From Saccopteryx bilineata (lineage: Eukaryota; Chordata; Mammalia; Chiroptera; Emballonuridae), in assembly GCF_036850765.1 (NCBI RefSeq), contig NC_089495.1:120489033-120553032 (forward strand): a stretch of DNA of 64,000 nt, read 5' to 3'. Below are positions 12,381 to 24,668 of the stretch, in pieces; position 1 is the stretch's first letter, and each line of letters begins with the position of its first letter. A program made the translations under genes and the position numbers. The notes under the pieces were generated by a model that searched no databases, was not told the DNA's origin, and saw only the letters and a program-made list of their open reading frames with translations.

Positions 12381-13437
12381 AAAGGGGCAGAACCCGGGTA
12401 CAGAGTCACCGACCAGGAAGAGGGAGAGAAAAGAAAAAGCAAGAAGATAACCTATCAAAATCAAGAATAATCCGCAGACTTTATAACCTATCCCATTTTA
12501 TTATATTTGTTCGTTTCTTTCTCTTATCTTCATTCTTGATTTTTTTTTCCTCCTCCAATTTGGTCGATTAACTCTCTGCCGGTCTTACTCTCTTCTTTCC
12601 CTGAACTACACTACCCATAAGTGTTACATCTCCATTATCTTTTCTTTCCTCTTCCTTTCTCTCTATAAGGGTTGCACTCCAAAACCCTTAACTCTCTCTC
12701 TCTCTCTCTCTCCTCTTTTTTCTTTTTTCTTCTTTTAGTGGTTCCCTCTTTTCTCTCTCTCTCTTTCTTTTCTCCGTCTATATTAGTTTCTTCCTTTCTC
12801 CTTTACATCTCCTCTCATTCAAACCTCAATAACGAACAAATTATCTTATCTGGGACTCAAACTTATGTTTGTGGCATTTGGGGGTTTTTTACTTCACCTT
12901 TTTAACTCACTAGCAGTGCTCCCATCCCTGGCTCTCCATTTTATCTAGTTCTTGTTCCACTAAATACAATAGTAATTTTTTAATTTATCCCCCATTTTCC
13001 TGTTTCCCTCTTATTCCTCTCACCATAACTCTTAGTCAACCAACACCTAAAAGCAAATCATTTTATTCTTGACCCAAATTTTTTCCTTATTTGCTTTTTG
13101 TGGGTCCATACCCCCTTCTTTTTTCTTTCTTTCTTTCTTTTTTCTTTTCTTTTTTTTTTTTTGCCCCTTTATTACTTTTCCCAAATTCAGGCCCTCCATT
13201 ATAGGCATTGTTTGTTATAATTCACAGTTCACAACAAGATTTTCTCAAGAAAGAGGGGAGAGGAGAGGAGAGGAAAAAAGGAGGGGGGGAATAATTTCCT
13301 TTTTTTTAATTTTAATTTTATTTTTCTTTATTTCATTATTAATTTTTTTTTAAAAAAACAACTCTTTGATTTTTTATTTTTTTAACTTTTTATTCTTTAT
13401 TAAATCTCATTAATACTATCAACAAAACCACCCTCAG
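12381..13437 (+). other. Pyrimidine-rich L1 leader before ORF1
   Basis: The strand is dominated by C and T, with (CT)n and long T runs, between the LTR insertion and ORF1. I see no gene in it; it is best read as the rest of the L1 5'UTR. Confidence 0.65.
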
Positions 13438-13981
13438 ATGCCATTAAGGAAGAGAAAATCGAATATCATGGATACAAAAGAAAGAGAAGTAACACAGCTA
13501 GATGAGGAAAAATCTATGGAGAAAAAATTTAATATTTTGGAAACCTTGGAGCTAAATGACAGAGAATTCAAGATAGAAATCCTAAAAATCCTCCGAGATA
13601 TACAAGAAAACACAGAAAGGCAATTTAGGGAGCTCAGAAATCAACTCAATGAACACAAAGAATATATTTCCAAGGAAATTGAAACTATAAAAACAAATCA
13701 AACAGAGATGAAAAACTCAATTCACAAGCTGAAAAACAAGGTAACAAGCTTAGCTAATAGAACAGGCCAGATAGAAGAGAGGATTAGTGAAATAGAAGAC
13801 AAGCAACTTGAGGCACAACAGAGAGAAGAAGAAAGAGACTCAAAAATTACAAAAAAAAAAGGCCTGACCTGTGGTGGCGCAGTGGATAAAGCATCGACCT
13901 GGAAATGCTGAGGTTGCCGGTTCGAAACCCTGGGCTTGCCTGGTCAAGGCACATATGGGAGTTGATGCTTCCAGCTCCTCC

Positions 13982-14025
<44 letters not shown>

Positions 14026-14676
14026 CACTCTCTCTTCTCTCTAAAATGAATAAATAAAAAAAATTTTTTTAAAAATGAGATAGCCCTAAAAGAATTATCT
14101 GAATCCATCAAAAAGAATAACATAAGAATAATAGGTATATCAGAGGGAGAAGAGAGAGAAAATGGAATGGAGAACATACTCAAACAAATAATAGATGAGA
14201 ACTTCCCAAGCCTGTGGAAAGAACTAAAGCCTCAAATTCAAGAAGCAAACAGAACTCCGAGTTTTCTTAACCTCAACAAACCTACTCCAAGGCACATCAT
14301 AATGAAATTGGCACAAACCAACAACAAAGAAAAAATTCTCAAGGCAGCCAGGGAAAAGAAGAATACAACATATAAAGGAAGGCCCATTAGATTATCATTA
14401 GATTTCTCAGCAGAAACTCTACAAGCTAGAAGAGAGTGGACCCCAATATTTAAAGACCTGAAAGAGAGGAACTTTCAGCCACGAATACTATACCCATCAA
14501 AGCTATCCTTCAAATATGAAGGAGAAATAAAAACATTCACAGATACAGAAAAGATGAGGGAATTTATCATCAGAAAACCCCCACTCCAGGAATTACTAAA
14601 GGGGGTTCTCCAATCAGATACAAAGAACAAAAAAAAAACAAAGCCACAAGTAAAAGCTCCAAGAAATACACAATAA
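13438..14676 (+). pseudogene. L1 ORF1 protein, interrupted by a SINE
   Basis: The first part (13438-13860) encodes an N-terminal leader and a long heptad-rich coiled coil (RQFRELRNQLNEHKEYISKE). After the SINE at 13861-14075 the ORF resumes with the RRM-like KNNIRIIGISEGEE block. It ends with the C-terminal domain: HIIMKLAQTNNKEKILKAAR, then KGRPIRLSLDFSAETLQARR, and a normal TAA. L1 ORF1p is the trimeric RNA-binding chaperone of the L1 particle. Only the SINE breaks it, so it was young when hit. Confidence 0.92.
13861..14075 (+). mobile_element. tRNA-derived SINE, 'CCTGTGGTGGCGC' subfamily, in L1 ORF1
   Basis: GGCCTGACCTGTGGTGGCGC, a box B GGTTCGAAACCC, then a (CT)n run and AAATGAATAAATAAA tail. 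It interrupts L1 ORF1. Confidence 0.92.
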
Positions 14677-14696
14677 AACCAAATTTAAACTGTGAC

Positions 14697-16778
14697 AATA
14701 TTAGTTTTTAATTGATCTTATTTTTATTTCTTATACCCCATAGTAAAATGAGTGGTGCAAGCGAGAAAAAAACTCGTCAATATTCGGAGGAATATTTAAA
14801 ATTTGGGTTCATACCCGCTGTTCACGATGAGTGGATTCATTTTTGTCTTTTATGCCAGCAATGCTTGACCAACAAATCAATGAAACGAAGTCGTCTTGAG
14901 GCGCATTTGAAGGCGAAACATAGTGCTCATATTAATTCAGATTTGAGTTACTTTAAAACTTTAAAGAAAAATTTTGAAAAGAGAACAACATTAAAGTCTC
15001 TACTGCTCATACTTCAACTAATAATCGTGTTCTTGAGGCTAGTTATCAAATTTCTTTATTCATCGCTAAAACTGGAGAAAGTCACACTATACAAGAGAAT
15101 TTAATAAAACCGTCAATATCAGCATTTCTTAAAACGGTTCTTGACAAAGATGACAAAGATGTAAAAGCTATGCCACTCAGTGACAATACTGTTAGCAGAA
15201 GAATAGACAAAATGAGTGAGGATATTGAAAAAAAACTTATTGAAAAGCTGAAAACAAGAAAATTCTCCTTGCAAATGGATGAATCAACTTTGAGAGACAG
15301 TGAGGCAGTATTGATAACTTACCTAAGATATATTGATAAAGGACATTTTGCTGAAGAAATGTTGTTCTGTAAAAGATTAGAAAGCACCACTACCTCCAAA
15401 GATATATATAATACATTAAAAAACTACTTAGATGTCAATGATATACCAATGAAAAATATAACATCTTGTGCTGCAGATGGTGCTCCCAATATGATGGGCA
15501 AGAAAAATGGCTGCTTAAAATTGATGAAAGATGTGAATCCAGAAATGATTCTTGTGCATTGTGTTATTCATAGGGAAAACTTGGTAGCTAAAAACATCTC
15601 GCCTGTTCTGAATGAAGTATTACATACAGTAATAAAGTGTGTTAATGTTATTAAAGCTAGTGCCAAATGTGAGCGTCTTTTCAAGCTATTTTGTGAAGAA
15701 CAAAATGAAGACCATGTGAGACTTTTACTTCATACTGAAGTAAGATGGCTATCTAAAGGAAACTGTTTGAAAAGATTTATGGGAACTGTTTGATACTCTT
15801 AGTGATTTTTTAAGCGACAAACCTGAAATGAAGTATCTGTTAACAATAGATGGTAAAGCATTTGTGAGTTATTTAGCCGATATCTTTGAAAAACTAAATA
15901 TATTAAATAAGCAACTTCAAGGAACAAATAAAACTCTTGTCGATGCAAAAGCAAAGATATTTGGTTTCATTACCAATATTGAGTTATGTCAGAAACATAT
16001 TAACAACAAAAACTTTAAACAGTTTCATTGGCTCCAAAAATGTGAAGTAACTGATACCGCTTTACTTGTTATTGTCAATCATTTGAATATTCTATTGGCT
16101 GATTTAAAAGAAAGATTTTCTGATTTAAAACAAATTGATTTCCCAACATGGATGATGCAGCCAATGTTAGTGGATTTGTCTGATCTATCAAATATGCAGT
16201 ATCAAGAAGAACTCGCAGAATTGCAAAATGATGAGTCAGTTAAAGCTTTATTTAATATCAAAGGAGCGATGGCATGGCTTTGTGAGGAAACAGAAATCAA
16301 ATACCCAAATTCAACCAAATGTGCAAGAAAACTATTGCTACCGTCTCCATCTTCATTTTTAGCTGAATGTGGATTTAGTGCTGTAAATGATTTACTGGTA
16401 AAAAAAAAGAAATCGGCTGGATATAACACAATGTGGAGACTTGAGACTAAAGCTAACCAAATTGGAACCTAATATAAAATTTCTGTGCAGCAAGCATCAA
16501 GCGCAAGGATCACACTAAATTAAAATAATAAATTAATATAGAAAAATTAAAATTATTTGGAATTTAAATTTGTTTTTCATTATATGTTTTGAAATTTTAC
16601 TTACTGTGTTTTGTTAACAATTTCATAGTGATTTCTTCCTAGAACCTATCATTTATGTTTATTAAGTGAACAAATCAATTTTTTAATGTTAAAAATTATG
16701 TATGTTACATAGGGGGGGACATAAAAATTTTAGAAAGGTTAAGGTGGGGCATGGCACAAAAAAGGTTGGGAAACACTG
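14697..16778 (+). mobile_element. Buster-like hAT transposon, copy A, 5'-truncated
   Basis: From AATATTAG at 14697 to the 3' terminus GGTTGGGAAACACTG at 16778 the sequence matches copy B in opposite orientation almost base for base. The 5' noncoding part and left terminus are missing; L1 sequence abuts directly. The 8 bp after the right end is CTCTACAT, and I find no partner for it. Confidence 0.9.
14748..16518 (+). pseudogene. hAT (Buster-like) transposase, copy A, frameshifted
   Basis: The reading begins MSGASEKKTRQYSEEYLKFG and shows the same BED finger, catalytic-core and dimerisation regions as copy B. Three lesions are visible: a 4-nt deletion after TLKSL (about 15003), a +1 shift after LKRF (about 15779) shared with copy B, and an extra A in the poly(A) run after LLVKK (about 16402). 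The stretch from MKYLLTIDGKAFVSYL to NDLLVKK is identical in both copies. Confidence 0.9.
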
Positions 16779-16786
16779 CTCTACAT

Positions 16787-17495
16787 CCTGTTTGGCTTTT
16801 CTTTTATATACACTTGAAAGGTTCATATTAAGGTGTTTTAAAAGTACATCTCCAATTGTGGGTTACATGGTGCTCCCAGAAATTAATGAGTAGTTCTCAT
16901 CACCATGACACACTGTTCATGTCTGCTTAAGTATAAATTTGACCATGTTTCCAAAACTTCACCTTTCTTATTCCTTTTCTGCTGTGATTTTCTTACATAT
17001 GAATTGATGTAGTATCTTGGAGATATATTTATATATACATATATAAAATTAAATATATATATTTATTACATTTTAATGTCAGTTGAACAAATTATATCTA
17101 TAAAGAAATTTTGAAATGTTCCTTAAGACTGGGTTTGATGCATTTTCCCCTTGTTTGGGGGATAGAAGGAGAAGTGATTTTTTAAAATACAGAAATAGTG
17201 TAGAAAAAAAATGTATGATGGGGGAAATCTGACAAAATCCAATTAAATTTAAGTACACATATATTCTGGTGCCAGTAGAGGACAAGCCGTTCCTTCTGCC
17301 AAGAATAGCTTCCAAAGTAGTATGCATTGTTTTAGGCCTATATATTAATAAAGAAATACTTTTTTCTAGAAACATCCAATAAAAAACACTTCTCCTTTTT
17401 ATTATGTTCAACAATGTCTTAATAACAGAAATACATCGAATGGAGATAAATACTTTTTCTGGGATTTCTTGTTTTCTAACTGGTTTTCCCTCTTC
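16787..17495. other. Unannotated sequence
   Basis: AT-rich with a TATATA patch near 17025-17065. Nothing else seen. Confidence 0.55.
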
Positions 17496-17500
17496 CATCC

Positions 17501-18044
17501 TGTTGCACTCGCCGGGTAAAACAAACACTCGAGACGTTTGGAGAGTTTTAGACAAAGTTTTATGGCCAAGAGAAAAAGAAAAAAACAAACCTGCACAGGG
17601 GTGAACTCTGGTGGTAGTCACCGGAGTCACACCGAGCGCCTACAGTCTAGGGGTTTTTATAGCGTAGCAAGCAAGCGGTTCATACAGAAGCAAATTTGGC
17701 GTTTAGCAATTGGCTCCCCCAAATTAAATTTTAGTCATGTGCCTTAGTAACCAGTCATACGGTTGAAAGCCCCCAGCTGGAAATGTCCCTATCTATCCCC
17801 TAGGATATGGTTACATTAACTATCTTAGGAGTTTTTTACGACTTCCTTATCTCAAGGACTCATCAGCTCCTAGTCATCCTGGGAGTCTAACGACTTCCCT
17901 ATCTCTAGGACACATCTGTTCTTATTCATCCTGGGAGTCTGGTCTCATCTATTCCGGGAATGAGCTGTATTTACTGGACTAGTTCCTTTGAAGTTATTTC
18001 CAAAGCCCATTAATGTATTTTATGGCTTTTATTCGAATGTCACA
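17501..18044 (-). mobile_element. Probable solo LTR, 544 bp, with 5-bp TSD
   Basis: In minus sense it starts TGTGACATTCG and ends GAGTGCAACA. CATCC flanks it at 17496-17500 and 18045-18049. A TATAAAAA box lies near 17661. The family is not recognised. Confidence 0.75.
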
Positions 18045-18095
18045 CATCCATTCTAAGATTAAAATTGAAATTAAAAATTCATATTTAGGTCCCTG

Positions 18096-18524
18096 TGCCA
18101 CGGACCAGCGCAGCTTCCAAATAACGGTGCGGAATTAAGGAAACACACTTTGTCAGAACAAAACCGATGGGACCGGGAGGACTCCTCAAACTGCCTGGCA
18201 GCATCTGAGTGCCTCACAGCCCCAGTTCGCTTTATTATATGGACCTATGCAAATCAAGGACCCTGATACAAAGTTGCACATCAAAGGCTAAGACAGGAAC
18301 TCTCCCAAGGCAAAAACAGGATACATTAGTGAAATTTACAAACATCTGAAACAAACAGAGTCAGAGGAAGGGTATGTATATTGCTTCCTGCAACCCAAGG
18401 AAGGAAATGGAGTGGGTGCAAACACTTAGCATCAAAGCCAAATATGGAGATGGAGGGGGTAGAACTTAGCCCCCTGCCAAGCCTCGAATCTATAATGGCT
18501 TTTTGCCATTAACGGTCCACAACA
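18096..18524 (-). mobile_element. Solo LTR, 429 bp, with 6-bp TSD
   Basis: In minus sense it starts TGTTGTGGACCG and ends GGTCCGTGGCA. The duplication TCCCTG lies at 18090-18095 and 18525-18530. An AATAAA precedes the GCGAACTGGGG block. It is a different family from the 1.3-1.6 kb LTRs. Confidence 0.88.
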
Positions 18525-18669
18525 TCCCTGAAATCAATATAGAACTGGCATCTGTTTCTTCACCTAATCACTGAAAAGGTTCAGACAACCAAGTGACTGA
18601 AATGATATATGGTGAGGATGCTTTTAGCATAAGAGGGTCTGTCACTCAGCCCTTGGTGATCTAGTTGTA

Positions 18670-19946
18670 TGTCGGGAGCCGATCCACAACTGCTGGCTGA
18701 CAAGGTCACAGCAGGAGAAGACCCACAACTGCTGGCTGACAAGGTCACAACAGAAGATCAAAAACTGCTAATTGACAAAGTCACAGCAGAGAAGACCAAT
18801 GGCTGCGGGGTGACAAAGTCACCACAAAGGATAGGCACAACGATACTCCCCCCTTTGACTTTTTGAATTAATCTGGCCTTATATCCCCCCTTTTTCTGGG
18901 TGTGTGCTATTATTTTGTGGCACAGGGATAATAGTATCGTGCTTTCCTTGTAGATTCGTAGTGATTTCTTTGGAAATGAGACAGAGGGTGTGAGTTCCAC
19001 AGAAAAGCCTGTAAGCCCCTTGAAGTGGGCTCATAGACATAAGAGGCTGGCTATGATATCCCTCGTAAAGGGTTAAGTTTGTAGGAGAATTCCTTCTTAA
19101 TCATGTTAAAAAAAATTGTGACTTAGGAGGTAGTGGCTGTGCACAAAGCACCCTTCAGCCTTCACTTAACATTTTTTCCTCCCTAGCCTTTTCATGTGAT
19201 AAGTGGAGAAACATTCCTTTCTTCCTGCTTCTTTGATCTGCAAATAGTGGTATATTCTGAGAAGAATAGAGTCAGAACTTAACTAGTGTTTAAATATAAT
19301 AAATAAGTAATATTTGATTAGACAATAGTATCTTAGGTAGGTATAGTAGGATGGCCCATTGTGTGGCCTAGGATGAGAGCGTAGTCAGCAAGAAAAGAAT
19401 GTTTTACTAAGAAGAATTGTCTTTTGACTAAAGGCAATTGCTAGGCTTTCTCAATGAGATGTTCTCATGAGATTCAAAAATGTAGGGAAATCCATGGAAT
19501 GTCTTGTGTTGCTGCTGGGCTATCTTGCAAGTGCACTCTGCATATCTTTGGGTGAAAGCTATTCTTGATGTTATGTTAATTTCTTTAGAGGCAAGCCTTT
19601 TAGAACTAATACTCTAGAAGCTTTTACTGATGTTGTTATCGCTATTCAAGTTATTTTGTATTTTGAATAATTTGCTACCTGATTTGTGACTCATAGATGT
19701 AAATTAACTGTTATCCGGAAACATGAAAACATAGTGAAACAAAAGCAATAATTAACACCATGTGATTGTAACTCAGTGTGCGTGTATAAAAGGGGAGCTA
19801 TACTAGCATTGGGCAGAGATGCCTGGCAGTAAATGCTAACCAGAGAATAAAGAGAAAGAAAAGAATTCGGCTCTCTCACTCTATTTTCACCGACGCCGTC
19901 TCCTCCTGTGGGACCCCTGGATCCCCCCCGGGGCTGGACCCCGGCA
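18670..19946 (+). mobile_element. Solo LTR, class II-like ERV, copy 2
   Basis: This is the same family as copy 1, in sense on the plus strand, from TGTCGGGAGCC to CCCCGGCA. The 6-bp duplication is GTTGTA (18664-18669, 19947-19952). TATAAAA is near 19785 and AATAAA near 19846, which define U3, R and U5. Only two to three 39-bp units remain at the start, so it is 336 bp shorter than copy 1. Confidence 0.92.
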
Positions 19947-19952
19947 GTTGTA

Positions 19953-21322
19953 CTCACGCATGTAAGGTTGTCCTAATGTGGGGTTTAGTAGGTGTATTGT
20001 CATCTACGAAGATGGTTGAACATGAATTGTACTGTTTACGACGATGCATTGCAGATATCTGAAGGGGAAGGGAAATAGAAGAAAATGTCAAAGTTAGACT
20101 CGTAAAAGTGTGGTTTTTCCTTGGCTAAAATGTCAAACAATCGTTAAGATGTTTCTTATATTCCATGAACTACGTGAAAGTACAGCTCTATAGGAAACCC
20201 ATTAAGTACTCTTAAGTTCCACAGACAAGATTTGAGAAATGGGTTATAAAATGCTGCCTATAATCCAACCTGGCAGACCCCTTATAAAGTCCATTTATAG
20301 TAATGTAAAAAGTTTAGAATAAGATTTCAGTGTTATTTTCTTAAGCAATGAAAAGCTAAGATTATCTATTTCTCCTACTCATTTTCTACAATAAAACATA
20401 ATGCCTTATATAATATAGAAACTAGAAGATTTTATTGCAGTAAGTGAAAGCCAATAATGAATATTAGTTCAGGAGACATTGTGATAAAACCTATTTGAGT
20501 CAAGAGTTATGTCCATGCCTGGGCTGCCCACTTGTTAACAAGCTAGGGAGTCAACTCTGGGTCTCAGTTTTTTTATGTGGAGGATATTGTTCTAAGATTC
20601 TCTCACATCTGAAAAAAAAACAACAACAACCAGGTAAAACACCATTGAGAATTTAATTCTCATTTCCTGTTTAAAGAGGATTGTCATTACTCAAGTGAAA
20701 ACCTCAAAGAATACTGACCATTCGTTTCTAAATGTTATGAATTCTACTTTCTAAATTATTGACACTCATTGCAACCCGGCCTCACTCACACTGCTGTCTG
20801 GCTACAACGTGCGAGCTCACCTTCCTCCCACCTCCATCTACCTCCAGGACACCTTTGCCGGCTACCTCACTAGGAAACCACCTTTTCTGTATACTCAGGC
20901 ATCAAGTAACCACTTGTTACACTGTACCAATTGCTTACAGGAAATCCCCCTCATAAAACATGAGTTTTTCTAGGGAAGGGAGAATTCTTACTCTTCTACC
21001 TCCAGCTGCTGAGCACAGAATCTGGAATAAATTAGTTCAACTAGTATCTGAAAAATTATTTAAAATTAATTACAGCTGGAAGGTAAATCTCAGTACAGAT
21101 ACAAATTAGAATTTCTTTGCAGTGGTAATAAATAGGTGACAATGAACTTTTTGAGATCCTCTACTATTTTCAAAACACTTTAGAAGTATCCATTGATTTG
21201 TAAAAAGCCCAATAATACAGCAATAACCAAATACTGAAATAGCCTAAACAATGTTAGGACAATTCTCTTCCTTAAAGTAAGGCCAATAACTAATCCCAGT
21301 CACTGTAAGTAGTTGAAAATAA
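19953..21322. other. Unannotated sequence
   Basis: No exon or element recognised; short ORFs only. Confidence 0.55.
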
Positions 21323-21336
21323 TAGCAGCACTCTTT

Positions 21337-21701
21337 TTTTTTTTTTCTTTATTTTCTGAAGCTGGAAACCAGGAGAGACAGTCACAGATTCCCGCATGCG
21401 CCCCACCGGGATCCACCCGGCACGCCCACCAGGGGGCGATGCTCTGCCCCTCCGGGGCATTGTTCTGCCGCGACCAGAGCCACTCTAGCACCTGGGGCAG
21501 AGGCCAAGGAGCCATCCCCAGCGCCCCGGCGATCTTTGCTCCAATGGAGCCTCGGCTGCGGGAGGGGAAGAGAGAGAGAGGAAGGAGGGGGGGGATGGAG
21601 AAGCAAATGGGCGCCTCTCCTATGTGCCCTGGCCGGGAATTGAACCCGGGTCCCCCGCATGCCAGGCCACCGCTCTACTGCTGAGCCAACCGGCCAGGGC
21701 C
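21337..21701 (-). mobile_element. tRNA-derived SINE, long subfamily
   Basis: TSD TAGCAGCACTCTTT at 21323-21336 and 21702-21715. Confidence 0.93.
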
Positions 21702-21924
21702 TAGCAGCACTCTTTACATTACAAAATACCAACAATTTTAATATGCTTGGTTTTGTTATATTTTTTAAAACTAATTCGGATAAGTCTTTCTTCCTCATAT
21801 CAATATAAAATAGTTTTTATTATACTGTCATACTTTCCCATCAGTATCCCCCCAAAAGACACAAAAGATGGGCCAAGGAGAAAATCTAGTTGAAGCCTTT
21901 TAAAAGAACATTTAAAAACTGCAG

Positions 21925-22292
21925 GCCCTGGCCGGTTGGCTCAGTGGTGGAGCGTCAGCCTGGCGTGTGGGCGTCCCAGGTTCGATTCCCAGCCAGGGCA
22001 CACAGGAGAAGCGCCCATCTGCTTCTCCACCCCTATCCCTCTCCTTCCTCTCTGTCTCTCTCTTCCCCTCCCGCAGCCGGGGCTCCATTGGAGCAAAGTT
22101 GGCCCGGGCACTGGGGATGGCTCTATGGCCTCCTTGGGTGCTAGAATGGCTGTGGATGCAACAGAGCAGCGCCCCAGATGGGCAGAGCATCGCCCCCTGG
22201 TGGGCATGCCGGGTGGATCCCAGTCAGGCGCATGCGGGAGTCTGTCTGACTGCCTCCCCTTTTCCAACTTCAGAAAAATACAAAAACAAAAC
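21925..22292 (+). mobile_element. tRNA-derived SINE, long subfamily
   Basis: TSD AAAACTGCAG at 21915-21924 and 22293-22302. Its right TSD overlaps the left TSD of the next SINE. Confidence 0.93.
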
Positions 22293-22307
22293 AAAACTGC
22301 AGTAGCC

Positions 22308-22410
22308 ACCCTAGCCGGTTAACTCTGTTAAGAGTGTGGGACGTGCATAAAAGCTACCAGTTTGATTCCCAGTCAGGGCACATACAGGAATAGCTCATTG
22401 TTCCTAACTG

Positions 22411-22460
<50 letters not shown>

Positions 22461-22514
22461 TCCTCTCTTGCTAAAATCAACAAATCTGGTGTAAATGAAT
22501 CAACAATAAAAAAA
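22308..22514 (+). mobile_element. Older VES-like SINE with (CT)n
   Basis: CCCTAGCCGGTTAACTCTG head, degraded box B TTTGATTCCC, long (CT)n run and AATCAACAA tail. Flanks AACTGCAGTAGCC and AACTCCAGTAGCC are its TSD with one mismatch. Confidence 0.85.
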
Positions 22515-22830
22515 ACTCCAGTAGCCAATAACTGGATATATCTATATATTATATAAACCACCAATTCACTTGTTTCAGATGTTTTTACTATAAAGCCCCT
22601 CATTCCTTATTAACCAAAAGTTCCAGACAGTACACTTTTGAAAAAGTACCACTATTTGGAGAAATAAGTTCTCCTTCAAGCTAGAAATGTTTTAACTATA
22701 CCTAAAACTCTGGTATGTGCCTTAAGCTATGCAGTTAACACATAATTTACTTTTGTGATCTCAAAAAACAAATACAGCATAACAAATAAAAATTCATTCA
22801 AAAGCTTTTATTCTAAATGGAAGGCTATAT

Positions 22831-23226
22831 ATATATTTTTTTCTTTATTTATTTTTTTGTATTTTTCCAAAGTGAGAAGTGGGGGGAGGAAGACAGACGA
22901 CAGATTTCCGCATGCGCCTGACTGAAATCCACCCGGAATGCCCACCAGGGGGCAATGCTTGGCCCATCTGGGGTGTTGCTCCGGTGCAACTGGAGCCATT
23001 TTAGCACCTGAGGCGGAGGCCATGGAGCCACTATCCTCAGTGCCCGGGCCAACTTTGCTCCCATGGAGCCTTGGCTGTGGGAGGGGAAGAAAGGGAGAGA
23101 GAGGAATGAGAGAGGGAAGGGTGGAGAAGCAGATGGGTGCTTTCTCCTGCGTTTCCTGGCTGGAATCAAAACTGGGATTTTCACATGCTGAGCCAATGCT
23201 CTACTGCTGAGCCAACTGGCCAGGGC
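22831..23226 (-). mobile_element. tRNA-derived SINE, long subfamily, diverged
   Basis: TSD TGGAAGGCTATAT/TGGAAGGCTGTAT at 22818-22830 and 23227-23239. More substitutions than its neighbours. Confidence 0.92.
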
Positions 23227-23239
23227 TGGAAGGCTGTAT

Positions 23240-23960
23240 TTTAGTATCACTACTAAAATGTAATATGGCATATAATACACCATAATAAAGTCAATTATGA
23301 CCAAAAACCTATATACTGTGGGACTATAAAAATCAGGGGAAAATGTACCAAAATATAGATTAGTCGGTAAAGCTTTGGCTGATACTTGCTCCCAATTTCC
23401 TTTGTTTAATTTTTTTTTATTATAAATGCATACTGGTTTGTTTGTATATATTAGTGTTAAAACATGTACAATTTTTAATTAGACACGGGCTTACACCCCA
23501 TAGGGCTTCATTTAGTAAATTAGCTACTTACTATCTACTGTCTAGATCCAAAGGAACACTAAACATTTTCCCTTTAGTCCAGCCTACTCCCAACTATTCA
23601 CTTTTCAGTATCAAGTACGGGATCCACTAGAGGCTGGCAGAGGCTAGCCTCTGAGGAACACCTGGGTATACTGGCTGCCTGCAGGTTACTTGCCTTTCAT
23701 CTTACTTGACAATTTAAGACAAATGTCCTTTATGGTAAATTAAAGCCTTACTAATGCTGCCTTACAACCTCAATCAACTACACTGACAAGCATAAAGATA
23801 CAAAATGCAAATACAAAAATAAATTAAATGGCCAAAATACTACTAATTTAATGTTCATAAGAATCATACTTTATCTTCATTCATTCAGCACTAATGACAG
23901 AATAGGTGGACTTTTACAATCTTCACAAGAAAGGGAAGGGGTTACTTAGTACATTTAGGG
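23240..23960. other. Unannotated sequence
   Basis: Nothing recognised. Confidence 0.55.
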
Positions 23961-23967
23961 TTCAATG

Positions 23968-24327
23968 ACTGTCTGATCGGTGGTGGCACAATGGATAGAG
24001 CATCGACCTGGGACACTAAGGCCCCAGGTTCGAGACCCTGAGGCTGCCAACTTGAGTATGGATTTATCCAGCTTGATTGCAGGCTCACCAGCTTAAGCGT
24101 GGGGTCACCAGCCTGAGTGTGGGATCACCAACATGATCTCATAGTTGCTGGCTTGAGCCCAGGTCGCTGGCTTGAGCAAGGGGTCACTGGCTCGGCTGAA
24201 TGTCCCCTGCCCCCAATCAAGGCACATATGAGAGACAATCAATGGACAACGAAAGTGATGCAACTACAAGTTGATGCTTCTTATCTCTCCCTTCCCGCCC
24301 CATCCTCTGTCACTTAGAAAAAAAGCA
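23968..24327 (+). mobile_element. tRNA-derived SINE, 'GGTGGTGGCAC' variant
   Basis: CTGATCGGTGGTGGCACAAT head with GGTTCGAGACCCT as box B. The middle has extra CACCAGC modules. TSD TTCAATG on both sides. Confidence 0.88.
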
Positions 24328-24539
24328 TTCAATGGCAAAGAATAGAAAAATAATCATACCTAGAAGTCTAACAAATCAAAACCCAAACCTTACTATCAAA
24401 GGTCAAGTACCTGCTGAAGTGCTGCCCCCACCCATTGTGCCATTGCTCCTACTGCCTTGTCTTAGCCCATTAAAAATAAAGCTGAAGTTTACTGTTTTCT
24501 CTCCACTTCTTCACGAGTTTTGAATGTTAAGGATGACTA

Positions 24540-24668
24540 TTATTTTTATTTTTATTTATTTATTTATTTATTTATATTTTTTACAGCGACAGAGAGTGAG
24601 TCAGAGAGACGGATAGACAGGGACAGACAGACAGGATCAGAGAGAGATGAGAAGCACCAATCATTAGT
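24540..24668 (-). mobile_element. SINE 3' fragment
   Basis: An AGAGAGTGAGTCAGAGAGAC and GATGAGAAGCACCAATCATT tail region of the CCAGGCGGTGG subfamily, without its head, directly beside the next SINE. Confidence 0.8.

Larger units (their letters stand above)
9648..14696 (+). mobile_element. L1 retrotransposon with 5'UTR and ORF1, truncated at its 3' side
   Basis: The 5' end near 9648 has GATGACGTCAGAGTAATGGC, an L1-type promoter start. A GC-rich 5'UTR to 10761 contains a direct repeat with a 246-bp offset (10098 and 10344). A solo LTR splits the 5'UTR at 10762-12374; a pyrimidine-rich part then leads to ORF1. The element ends just after ORF1 at the hAT copy, with no ORF2. Normal L1 insertion truncates the 5' side, so the loss of the 3' part needs a later deletion or rearrangement. 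Confidence 0.85.

Noticed and set aside
12163..12464. Long overlapping ORFs on both strands with QLLADKVTAEE-like repeats
   Set aside because: They arise from the 39-bp tandem repeat in an LTR; the length is a multiple of three and both strands stay open. No coding family.
14748..16518. Possible domesticated ZBED-type host gene
   Set aside because: The sequence lies within a transposon with terminal repeats, has a second near-identical copy, and carries frameshifts.
20759..20956. 65-codon ORF rich in Thr and Pro
   Set aside because: Short, no similarity recognised, no splice context.
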